64,000 nucleotides of DNA, from contig JAFAHS010000071.1 of NCBI GenBank assembly GCA_019237115.1, positions 1 through 64,000 on the forward strand, in the 5' to 3' direction. The DNA comes from Deltaproteobacteria bacterium. Its GTDB lineage: Bacteria; Desulfobacterota; Binatia; Binatales; Binataceae. Positions 8,333 to 15,962 of the stretch are shown in pieces; position 1 is the first letter of the stretch; each line of letters opens with the position of its first letter. A model generated the notes under the pieces. It did no database searches. It was not told the origin of the DNA and was given only the letters and a program-made list of their open reading frames with translations. The position numbers and the translations under genes were made by a program.

Positions 8333-10117
8333 GTGACCTCGCGTACTGAGAAAATTCACGAAGTGCTGGTGGTAGCGGATTTTAATGCCGCCAACCTGGC
8401 CACGCTGCTGACGCAAGCCGCACCGGACGTGCCGATGCGCGCGCGATGCGCGCCGTTCGGGCCGGTGATGCCGCACCTTCTCGTGCAGGATCTCGAGCTG
8501 TGGACCGCAACGACCCGCACCGCAGTGGTGTGGGCGAGCCCGGAGGGTGTCTCCGAAGCATACAGACGAAGGCTCGCAACGGAGGCCTCTTCGCTGGACG
8601 AGATGGCCGCCGAGACGCAACAGTTCGTACAGGCGCTAACCCGGCTCCCCCGTCGCGTCGAACATATCTTCGTTGCAAGCTTCACACCCTTCCATCCGAT
8701 GCTCGCGCGGCGTGGACTTCTCGACCTGGATCCCGAGGTCGGACTTTCTGTCGCGCTGATGAAGATGAACCTCGCCCTTTACGAATCCTCGCGGGTGGAT
8801 CCGCGGATTCGAGTCTTCGATGCCACGCGCTGGAGCGCGCTGGTCGGCGACAAGGGCTACGACCCGCGGCTCTGGTACGGGGCGAAGACGCCGTTTTCGC
8901 TGGCCGTCTTCAAGCACGCGGTCTGCGACTTGGTCGCGGCGCTGCGCGGCCTGGAGGGACGCGCCCGCAAGCTCGTGGTCCTCGATCTGGACGATACGCT
9001 GTGGGGCGGAATCCTGGGGGACGAGGGTTGGGAAGCGTTGCGGGTAGGCGGTCACGATGCGGTCGGGGAAGCGTATCGGGACTTCCAGGCGGCGCTGAAG
9101 TCGCTATCCCGCCGGGGCATCCTGCTTGGAATCGCGAGCAAGAATGACGAAGCGGCGGCGCTGACCGCGCTCAGGTCTCATCCGGAAATGCTGCTTCGAC
9201 CCGACGACTTCGCCGGATGGAAGATTAACTGGGATGACAAGGCGCAAAACCTGGTCCAACTGGTCGAGCAATTAAACCTGGGGCTCGATGCCGCCGTGTT
9301 CATCGACGACAACCCGGTCGAGCGCGATCGTATCCGCACCGCGCTACCCACGGTTCTGGTTCCGGACTGGCCGGCCAGTCCCCTCTATTATTGTTCGGCG
9401 CTGGCGGCCCTGGATTGCTTCGACACCCCGGTGGTTTCCGACGAGGATCGAAATCGCACCGCGATGTACGTAGCCGAACGCGAAAGACGCCGGCTTCGCG
9501 AGGACCTCGATCTGGATGGCTGGATGTACAGCTTGAAAGTCGTGGTCCGGGTCGCGGAGCTGAGCGAGGCCTACCTGGCACGTGCGACCCAGCTGCTCAA
9601 CAAGACCAACCAGATGAATCTGAGTACCCGCCGCCTGTCGGCGCAGGAATTCAGGCGCTGGGCAGTTCACCCGGACCATTGCGCATTTGTTTTCAACGTA
9701 ACCGACCGGTTCGGCGACTATGGACTAGTCGGAATCGGAACGCTGGCCCTCGACCCGGCACGCAAGACCGCTTCGGTAGTGGACCTGGTCTTAAGCTGCC
9801 GCGTCATGGGCCGGCAGGTCGAGGAATCGATACTCCACTTTCTGGAGAACGCGGCGCGCGCCCGCGGCTGCGAGCGGCTGGTGGCAGAGTATCTTCCCAC
9901 TCCTAAGAACGCACCGTGCATGAACTTTCTGCAGAGAAACCTGGAACGAGTCGACGACGGAAACTTCTTTGCGCTGGATCTTCGAATGATACGGTCTGGA
10001 CCCGCTTGCACGACTGTGGTCGAAGAAGCACTCGCCCGCAGCCAGCCGACCGCGGCCGACCGCGACGGCACAATGGAGGACCGGCGGGTTGCAGACCTGG
10101 TTACGCGTCATGCCTGA
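8333..10117 (+). CDS. FkbH-like HAD-IIIC protein
   Basis: A 594-residue protein with a HAD-superfamily core: the nucleophile motif LDLDDTLWGGILGDEG near residue 218, the motif II/III region GIASKNDEAAA, and FIDDNPVERD near residue 323, followed by a GNAT-like C-terminal domain with VSDRFGDYG-type sequence (here VTDRFGDYGLVG). This matches FkbH proteins, which take a glyceryl unit from 1,3-bisphosphoglycerate and load it on an acyl carrier protein. The usual DLDNT reads DLDDT. The N-terminal 200 residues are a SGNH-like extension seen in many FkbH proteins. GTG 8333 is the start; it overlaps the next gene by 8 bp. A downstream ACP gene supports acyl loading. Confidence 0.88.
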   Translation: MTSRTEKIHEVLVVADFNAANLATLLTQAAPDVPMRARCAPFGPVMPHLLVQDLELWTATTRTAVVWASPEGVSEAYRRRLATEASSLDEMAAETQQFVQALTRLPRRVEHIFVASFTPFHPMLARRGLLDLDPEVGLSVALMKMNLALYESSRVDPRIRVFDATRWSALVGDKGYDPRLWYGAKTPFSLAVFKHAVCDLVAALRGLEGRARKLVVLDLDDTLWGGILGDEGWEALRVGGHDAVGEAYRDFQAALKSLSRRGILLGIASKNDEAAALTALRSHPEMLLRPDDFAGWKINWDDKAQNLVQLVEQLNLGLDAAVFIDDNPVERDRIRTALPTVLVPDWPASPLYYCSALAALDCFDTPVVSDEDRNRTAMYVAERERRRLREDLDLDGWMYSLKVVVRVAELSEAYLARATQLLNKTNQMNLSTRRLSAQEFRRWAVHPDHCAFVFNVTDRFGDYGLVGIGTLALDPARKTASVVDLVLSCRVMGRQVEESILHFLENAARARGCERLVAEYLPTPKNAPCMNFLQRNLERVDDGNFFALDLRMIRSGPACTTVVEEALARSQPTAADRDGTMEDRRVADLVTRHA

Positions 10118-10661
10118 AGCGGTGACGAAGCCCTTGCTTCGGCGAATGCTGAATCGCGTGCTGCACAGCGCGGCGCGCGCCCTGCCGGGAAGCGTGAGCC
10201 TGCGGCCGGCGCTGCATCGATGGCGGGGAGCTCTGGTGGGCCGCAACGTTTTCATCGGCGACGAGGTGTACCTGGAGAACGAGTATCCGGAGTGCATCGA
10301 GATCGGTGATTCCAGCGAGATCGGCCTGCGCACCGTTATCCTTGCGCATCTCCGAGGTCCGGGCCGTGTCGTGATTGGCCGCAACGTCTGGATTGGTCCC
10401 TGCTGCCTGATTGCGAGCGCCCACGGGCGCACTTTGACGATCGGTGATGGTGCGGTGATCGCAGGCGCGTGCGTGATAACCGCGGATGTCGCCGAAGGGA
10501 CCTTCGTTAGAGCACCCGTAGCCGCACCGGCCGGGATCGCGAGAGTCCCGCTCGCCACCTCAACTTATCAACAATTTCTGCTTGGGCTGCGCCCGATTCG
10601 AAATCGCGAGTCACCGCAACCTCCCGAGCCCGGCAACCGTTCGACAAACGGAAAGGCTTAG
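10110..10661 (+). CDS. hexapeptide-repeat (left-handed beta helix) acyltransferase
   Basis: A 183-residue protein with imperfect hexapeptide repeats: VGRNVFIG, IEIGDSSEIG, VVIGRNVWIG, LTIGDGAVIAGACVIT. These wind into the left-handed beta helix of WbbJ/LacA-type O-acyltransferases that move acyl groups to sugar hydroxyls. A start at ATG 10110 overlaps the FkbH stop by 8 bp, implying translational coupling; an in-frame TTG at 10089 is less likely. The usual catalytic His is probably the one in IASAHGRT. It lies between FkbH-like and ACP genes, so the donor may be an acyl-ACP rather than acetyl-CoA, which is an inference from order only. Confidence 0.85.
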   Translation: MPEAVTKPLLRRMLNRVLHSAARALPGSVSLRPALHRWRGALVGRNVFIGDEVYLENEYPECIEIGDSSEIGLRTVILAHLRGPGRVVIGRNVWIGPCCLIASAHGRTLTIGDGAVIAGACVITADVAEGTFVRAPVAAPAGIARVPLATSTYQQFLLGLRPIRNRESPQPPEPGNRSTNGKA

Positions 10662-10665
10662 GATT

Positions 10666-10992
10666 TTGAAGTCTCACAAGATCAAATCAAACCACAATCC
10701 ACCGATATGCCGCGAGGCGGTCAGCGCGGCGATTTTCCGGGCGGTCGACACCCTCAACGATACGCTCGCCAAGACCCAACAGGTTAAGAAGAGCGGCGAC
10801 ACGGTCCTGATTGACAGCAAGGGCAGCCTCGATTCGATGGCGCTGGTCAACCTGATCGTATTCGTCGAAGACGAACTGGCGCAGGCTTTTGGTCGCCAGC
10901 TCGACTTAACCGGCGGCGATCCCTTCCAGGAGCAGGATCTGAAAACGCTGGGCTCGATGACCGAAGCACTCTGTCGCAAGCTCGCTGCCTAG
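10666..10992 (+). CDS. acyl carrier protein of an FkbH module
   Basis: A small acidic 108-residue protein with the phosphopantetheine attachment pattern G-S-L-D-S-M (Ser in DSMAL), followed by the helix VNLIVFVEDELAQ, as expected for an acyl carrier protein. The open frame extends up to 10582 but that part overlaps the acyltransferase gene and looks non-coding; TTG 10666 with AAAGG at 10652-10656 is the best start. Only 4 bp separate it from the acyltransferase stop. Likely role: to carry the unit activated by the FkbH-like protein and hand it to the acyltransferase. Confidence 0.78.
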   Translation: MKSHKIKSNHNPPICREAVSAAIFRAVDTLNDTLAKTQQVKKSGDTVLIDSKGSLDSMALVNLIVFVEDELAQAFGRQLDLTGGDPFQEQDLKTLGSMTEALCRKLAA

Positions 10993-12096
10993 AGGGCCTG
11001 CACCGCGGCAAGACCGTCTGTTATATCGTGCCCGCTCGAAAGAGCCCCTGCTCGATTCGCATGTTTGTTTGGTGACCAGCACGATCAGCGATTCGACAGG
11101 ACCGCAGGCGCTCTGTCGCCGGGCCAAGGTTGAGTCAATCCGGCTGGAAAGCGCCTAGTCCCTTTTTGGCTTCGCTCGCGATCTTAACGTTCTCAGGATC
11201 TTCGCTAACCTGACTTGAGAAAACGTCTGACTCGGCCTGGTTTCATCTGATAGCCAGAACTAAGCCGACCCTCAAAGCGACTCGAGCGGATTGTGAGGCC
11301 AAGCTGTAAGCCTTCCAAAAAGACATAAGTGCCTCATCATGATTTGCGGTTCTCAAACCCAGATCCGCTTCGCTCAGGTTGCAGTACGCGCTGAACGGAA
11401 GGCCGATACTTTTTCTCAGATACTCGCGCCACGCGTGGAACTGCTCGTGCGGCTAGTAGAAACTCGGTATCGCATAGGCTCTAGGTACTGACTCTGGTGG
11501 AAACCATTCAATTCACCGTGCTAATGCAGTATATCCAGCATCGCCATAAAGTAAGATTTATCGTCAGGTAGTCACTGACTCTGGGGATATGATCTATCTG
11601 TGGCTATGGTATAGTGCGATCAGAAAGTAGGCGTTTATTATCAATTGGTATGCACAGCAACTTCGGGTTTGTAAGACGTCGTCACCTTGATCGGACCTGC
11701 CTAGCCGCTATCCAGTACCATCCAAAAGCTAAGGTTAATTCGTGGATTAGCATGAATTGATGCTTAGATTATAACAGTAAGCTAAAAGTCGTCGAAACGA
11801 ACCGTTCCACGACGAAGTTAATGTTTAACCCATCTCTGACAATCGCAAAATAGGCCTCAGCTGAGGCAACGCTCGCGTAACAAGGTCTTCCAAAGACGCC
11901 TGCCTTGGCTTTTGCTTGGTCCGAGTGATTCTCAGGATACGATCGCGCTAGCTAGTCCTTTGACTAACGAGATATTCAGCATTAGCATCCAATCGTCAGC
12001 GTTTTTACAGAAACTAAGGAGGCAGATGTTTTTTGGCAGTCGCTTGGTGGACGCGCGGAGCTCAGTAGGCATTACGGTTGTTCGTGCGGTTGGTCG
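10993..12096. other. 1.1-kb intergenic stretch, mostly non-coding
   Basis: No intact gene in either strand. Base composition is visibly more AT-rich from about 11480 to 12000 than in the neighbouring genes. A minus-strand peptide-like fragment at 11243-11452 is listed separately. The AAA ATPase promoter should lie at the right end, but I cannot place it. Confidence 0.5.
11243..11452 (-). pseudogene. possible TPR-protein remnant
   Basis: On the minus strand a 69-codon open stretch lies between stop codons and has no start codon. It reads like a TPR repeat: F-S-A-Y-C-N-L-S-E-A-D-L-G-L-R then D-E-A-L then A-Y-S-L-A. The amphipathic helix spacing resembles TPR modules of STAND regulators such as the neighbour at 12097. 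It is too short for certainty and may be chance. Confidence 0.3.
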
Positions 12097-14445
12097 ATGT
12101 CCATGACCCGCAGGCAAGACGGGGCGGAAGAAATCGCCTCTGGCGTCGCCAATCTGGTCGGCCGGCGTGAAGAGTTTGATCAACTCGGGACCGCGTTCGC
12201 TAATTCGGTCTCCGGCCACGGAGAAATCTGCTCGCTCACAGGTGAGCCCGGGATAGGCAAGACCCGACTGGCCAGCGAGTTTGTGGCAAACGCAAGCCGA
12301 CGCGGCGCGCTCACCTTGTGGGGCAGATGCGCGAGGCTGAGCGTACCCGCCGGCTGGCCCTGGATTCAGATGAGTCGTGCCTATTTGTCATCGGGGAACG
12401 AGTACCTGGCTGGCGAAATTAGAGAGGTTGCAGAAGCATTGGTCTGCGCCGACCGGCACTCGGAGGTGGAGTGCTTTCGCCTTTACGATCGGGTCGCAGC
12501 GAGCTTCAGGAGTCTAGCGCGCGGCCGGCCGTTGATTCTGGTATTCGACGATTTGCACGCTATCGACCAGCCGTCCCTAACCTTGCTTAATTTCGCGGCA
12601 CGCGATCTTTGTGACGTCGGGGCATTGATAGTCATCATCTACCGGGAATTGGAGGTGAGCAAGTCATTGGCTGCTCTGCCGCAATGGCGAGCGCTGGCGT
12701 CGGAAGAAAGGCGTCATCTTGCCTTGCGTCCCTTGACCAACCTCGAAACTGCGGAACTCATTCAGCAACTCGCCCACAGAATGCCGCAACCGCAACTGGT
12801 TGAAGCAATCGAGCGTAAGACCGGCGGCAACCCGCAGCTTATTGAGGCGACGCTTAATAGCGATCTGCTGGACTGGCCACGCGGATGCTTGGAGGAACGA
12901 ATTCCCCCGCAAATTCGCCTGGTGGTGGATCATCATCTCGCTACTCTGTCGGCTACGACTAAAGAAATACTGACCATTGCGTCAGTCATAGGGGCTAGTT
13001 TCGATGTCACGACCGCTCAGATGGTATCAGGACGAAGCCTGGAGCAAGTCGTGGACGCTATGGCCGAGAGCGAGCGTGCTGAAGTGTTGCGGCGCATCGA
13101 TCCAGTTGGCGGACAATATCAATTCAAGATTGAACTTATCCGTGATGCGTTGTGCGACAGCCTGCGCGGAGCCGGCCGAGACCGGCTCCACATCGAAATC
13201 GCGCAAGCTCTGGAGACTCTTTATCACCGCGGCGCGAGCGTATCTCTCGAAGAATTGGCCTATCATTTCGCGCAGGGAGCGGCACTGGGCCACGCACCCC
13301 AGGCGGTTGAATATGCGCGACGCGCTGCCAGCAAGGCAATGCGGAGGGGCACCTTTCACGAAGCAGCACGCCTCTACGCACTTGCGTTGTCGGCGGCCGA
13401 GTTAGTGCAAAACTATGACGAAGCAAAACGGTGGGATCTGCTGCTCGCGCTAGCGAGTTCACAGGCGAGGTGCGGAGACCGGTCGGGCGCGAGGGTAACG
13501 TATCAACGCGCACTCGAACTTTCCGAGCGGCTCGGCGATCCTGAGCGGGCCGCGTTGGCTGCCCTCTGGATAAATCAGTCTACCCGGTCTGGGCCGGCGG
13601 TCCCGGATAGCCAGTCACCGGAGGAGCCTTTTTCGACGTCAGCTCAGACTCCGGAACCCCGAGCACTGGACGAGTCAAACGTAGATGCTGCGATCCCTGA
13701 CGCCCGGGGAGAGAAGCGGGGGGTGCCAGTCTCGTCGGTCGCCGGTGAGACGCCTTCGAGCCCGGGCCCGGACGCTCGGGGGACGCGGTCGTCGTCCCTA
13801 GCGGAAACCATCCATCCGGGAGAGGCCTCAGGCCCTCAGTCGCTAACCACCAATGAAATTCCGGAGCGAACTTTCCGGCGCGAAGGCGAGTATTGGACTA
13901 TCGGCTACGAGGGGCGGGTGATTCGAATCAAGCACGCCAAGGGGCTGGCCTACATCGCGCATTTTTTGGCTCATCCAGGAAGAGAATTCCACGTGACCGA
14001 TCGCGTCTTCGGTAACGGCGTCTCCGGTGGGGTGGCTAACTCCAAGACCATTGACGAGCACACCCGAAGCGATCTGGGCGATGTCGGTCCGGCCCTCGAC
14101 GCGACGTCAAAGTCATCTTACCGTCAACGGCTTCGAGAGCTGCGGGCAGAACTGGATGAGGCCATTCCCACCGGCGACTCTGGAAGGGTCGAAAGAGCCC
14201 AGCAAGAGATTGAATTCCTTATGAAAGAATTGGCGCGGGCGGTGGGTATTGGTGGTCGCGACCGCAAAATTAATTCCGAAGCCGAGCGTGCAAGACTACG
14301 AGTCACCAACGTGATCCGGTTGGCCGTGCGGAAGATCGCCAAGGAGCATCCTCCGTTGGGACGCTATCTCGCGCTGTCGCTTCATACAGGTAGCCTATGC
14401 TCCTTCAAACCTGATGCACGGTTCCCGGGAGTGTGGCGCGTCTGA
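12097..14445 (+). CDS. STAND/AAA ATPase transcription-regulator-like protein
   Basis: A 782-residue cytoplasmic signalling ATPase. The N-terminal half is a STAND-type NTPase: VGRREEF start, Walker A GEPGIGKT at residues 49-56, Walker B LILVFDDLHAID near 146-157, and a winged-helix/ARM region. Residues 390-490 look like about two TPR repeats. Next comes a roughly 90-residue Pro/Ser/Glu-rich linker (about 495-590). The C-terminal domain (EYWTIGYEGRVIRIKHAKGL through GSLCSFKPD) is the conserved tail of large orphan AAA regulators, normally 1000 residues or more with a much longer TPR array. The short TPR block and spliced linker suggest internal loss. No LuxR helix-turn-helix or cyclase domain is visible. 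Isolated by long gaps, so probably its own transcription unit. Confidence 0.8.
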   Translation: MSMTRRQDGAEEIASGVANLVGRREEFDQLGTAFANSVSGHGEICSLTGEPGIGKTRLASEFVANASRRGALTLWGRCARLSVPAGWPWIQMSRAYLSSGNEYLAGEIREVAEALVCADRHSEVECFRLYDRVAASFRSLARGRPLILVFDDLHAIDQPSLTLLNFAARDLCDVGALIVIIYRELEVSKSLAALPQWRALASEERRHLALRPLTNLETAELIQQLAHRMPQPQLVEAIERKTGGNPQLIEATLNSDLLDWPRGCLEERIPPQIRLVVDHHLATLSATTKEILTIASVIGASFDVTTAQMVSGRSLEQVVDAMAESERAEVLRRIDPVGGQYQFKIELIRDALCDSLRGAGRDRLHIEIAQALETLYHRGASVSLEELAYHFAQGAALGHAPQAVEYARRAASKAMRRGTFHEAARLYALALSAAELVQNYDEAKRWDLLLALASSQARCGDRSGARVTYQRALELSERLGDPERAALAALWINQSTRSGPAVPDSQSPEEPFSTSAQTPEPRALDESNVDAAIPDARGEKRGVPVSSVAGETPSSPGPDARGTRSSSLAETIHPGEASGPQSLTTNEIPERTFRREGEYWTIGYEGRVIRIKHAKGLAYIAHFLAHPGREFHVTDRVFGNGVSGGVANSKTIDEHTRSDLGDVGPALDATSKSSYRQRLRELRAELDEAIPTGDSGRVERAQQEIEFLMKELARAVGIGGRDRKINSEAERARLRVTNVIRLAVRKIAKEHPPLGRYLALSLHTGSLCSFKPDARFPGVWRV

Positions 14446-15025
14446 GGTACGGCTCATACTCTCTTCGTCCCACCAGGGATCCGCTTTTAACCGCGACACT
14501 GCAGCCTTTGCGATCCGGCCCGGGCATAAACGTCCAGGGTAGAGAACCGTCTAGTTCGAGAAATTCGCAGGCCGCTTGGTTCTGAGTTGGCCAGCAAAAC
14601 ATTCGGCACTCAGCATTCGTCCGTTTTACTCCGCGGAAGGCGTAGCGCGTACTTGGTTTTGAGCGATTTTGCCATCATATGATCGCGTTTCGGACGTACA
14701 ATGACGAGCGAACGTCCACTACTCACTTCTGATGGTCACAATCGTTACTCTCCATAATCAAAATGTATGAGCAGAATTAACCAAGTTAGTCAGGTTCTAA
14801 CGCAATTATGATTGGGTGGTGCGGCGATGATTCGAGCGGACTGTACCTATGCAGCCCAGTTCATATGGGAGGGCGGACGCCTACTCACCGGTCCTGCACA
14901 TGCCAGCAAGATGCTGTCAAGGCGAGGTCACGGTGAGCTCAGAAAGCTCGCTGGAATTCGACGGCCGAGACGCCTGCTCGAAGAAAATATCGGTTGAGCA
15001 GGGTTATCGGAAGCTCGACTCAGTG
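14446..15025. other. intergenic stretch before the first HTH gene
   Basis: Nothing recognisable in 580 bp. The part from 14640 to 14810 is AT-rich and could carry the promoter of the small HTH gene. The HTH reading frame stays open back to 14849, but the part before 15026 has no domain and unusual composition, so I treat it as leader. Confidence 0.45.
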
Positions 15026-15319
15026 ATGGCGACCCCGCCTACGCCGCATCCACCCGCGACCGACAAGGATGCCAGGCCAACGAACGCTAGTCACAAGAGT
15101 TTCCCGAATCGAACAACCCCCGGCTCCGAAGTCATCACCTTGGAAGAGCTGGCCTGGTACCTTCGGATCTCAAAGTCTACGGTCTATCGTTGCGTGCGCT
15201 TGGGGCAATTGCCCGCCTTCAGGGTTGGTCGTCAGTGGCGGGTCAGTCTAAGGTTGGTCCAAGACCACCTCATCGAGAGCTACGAGGAAAAAACCGGTCG
15301 AAAAGAACGCCCACACTAG
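15026..15319 (+). CDS. excisionase-family helix-turn-helix protein (copy 1)
   Basis: A 97-residue protein whose residues about 32-80 form a MerR/excisionase-type HTH_17 domain: ITLEELAWYLRISKSTVYR, then LGQLPAFRVGRQWRVS. The pattern (E-x-A-x-Y-L-x-I-S, T-V-Y-R, L-P-A-F-R-V-G-x-x-W-R) is the textbook signature of small DNA-binding proteins used as excisionases, antitoxin-like regulators or stand-alone repressors/activators. The N-terminal 30 residues are Pro/Thr-rich. I chose ATG 15026. It has a paralogue 350 bp downstream and lies just ahead of the polysaccharide locus, so a regulatory role is plausible. Confidence 0.75.
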   Translation: MATPPTPHPPATDKDARPTNASHKSFPNRTTPGSEVITLEELAWYLRISKSTVYRCVRLGQLPAFRVGRQWRVSLRLVQDHLIESYEEKTGRKERPH

Positions 15320-15671
15320 CCGACGATCAACCTTGGCGGCCTCCTCATTTCACCGACGTGAAATACGGCCGGAGCCTTTCCCTTACGCGTCCAGCCGCCG
15401 GATCGAAGAGTTTCCACGCGCTTCATCGATACCACTTTTCAGCTCCCGACCGAGACCGATGTCTCCTCCGTTCGTGGAAGGAGTAGCCTCGGATTGTCCG
15501 GTCGGTTGATAGCTTCGGCGAGCTGACCGCGTCACCTCTGCCCCAACCGCACAGGCCCCCCTCTCGGAGTCAGCCCGCCTCCCAAGATGACGGAACACTT
15601 TGTCTCCTGAAGGGCATGGTCGAGATTTCCACCGCCCAAGGCATTCTTGATTCGTCGGGGTGACATGATCG
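15320..15671. other. gap between the two HTH genes
   Basis: A 352-bp gap with no gene I can support. It could be the control region of the downstream HTH gene; no operator-like palindrome stood out. Confidence 0.4.
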
Positions 15672-15962
15672 ATGGCTCCGCGCACGAAAAACCCGCCACC
15701 TGCCGATCCGGACGTCATGACCATCACTGAGCTCGCCGCCTATCTGCGGTGCAGCAGGTCCAGCATCTATCGCCTCATCAAAAGGGAAAAGCTTCCGGCA
15801 TTCAGGATCGGGTCGGACTGGCGCTTCAAGCGCGAGCTGATTGAGAAGTGGATGGAGGATCAGAGGCGCGCAAGGTCTCACCACCTCAAGCCCGACCTGG
15901 CATCTTGGCCCGAACCGAAGGCGCCAGACTTCTCCAACGGCCGGAATGACCAGAGACTTTAG
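15672..15962 (+). CDS. excisionase-family helix-turn-helix protein (copy 2)
   Basis: A 96-residue paralogue of the protein at 15026. The HTH_17 core reads ITELAAYLRCSRSSIYRLIK, followed by KLPAFRIGSDWRFKRELIEKW, which contains the same wing as copy 1. The Arg-rich tail after residue 60 may aid DNA binding. ATG 15672 follows GGGGTGA at moderate spacing. Its 3' end overlaps the probable start of the HldE-like gene by 17 bp in another frame, suggesting translational coupling and hence that this protein and the polysaccharide genes are co-transcribed. It may autoregulate the locus; that is inference. Confidence 0.78.
   Translation: MAPRTKNPPPADPDVMTITELAAYLRCSRSSIYRLIKREKLPAFRIGSDWRFKRELIEKWMEDQRRARSHHLKPDLASWPEPKAPDFSNGRNDQRL

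Noticed and set aside
8446..9147. 233-codon plus-strand frame inside the FkbH-like gene
   Set aside because: Shadow of the FkbH frame, with no recognisable domain.
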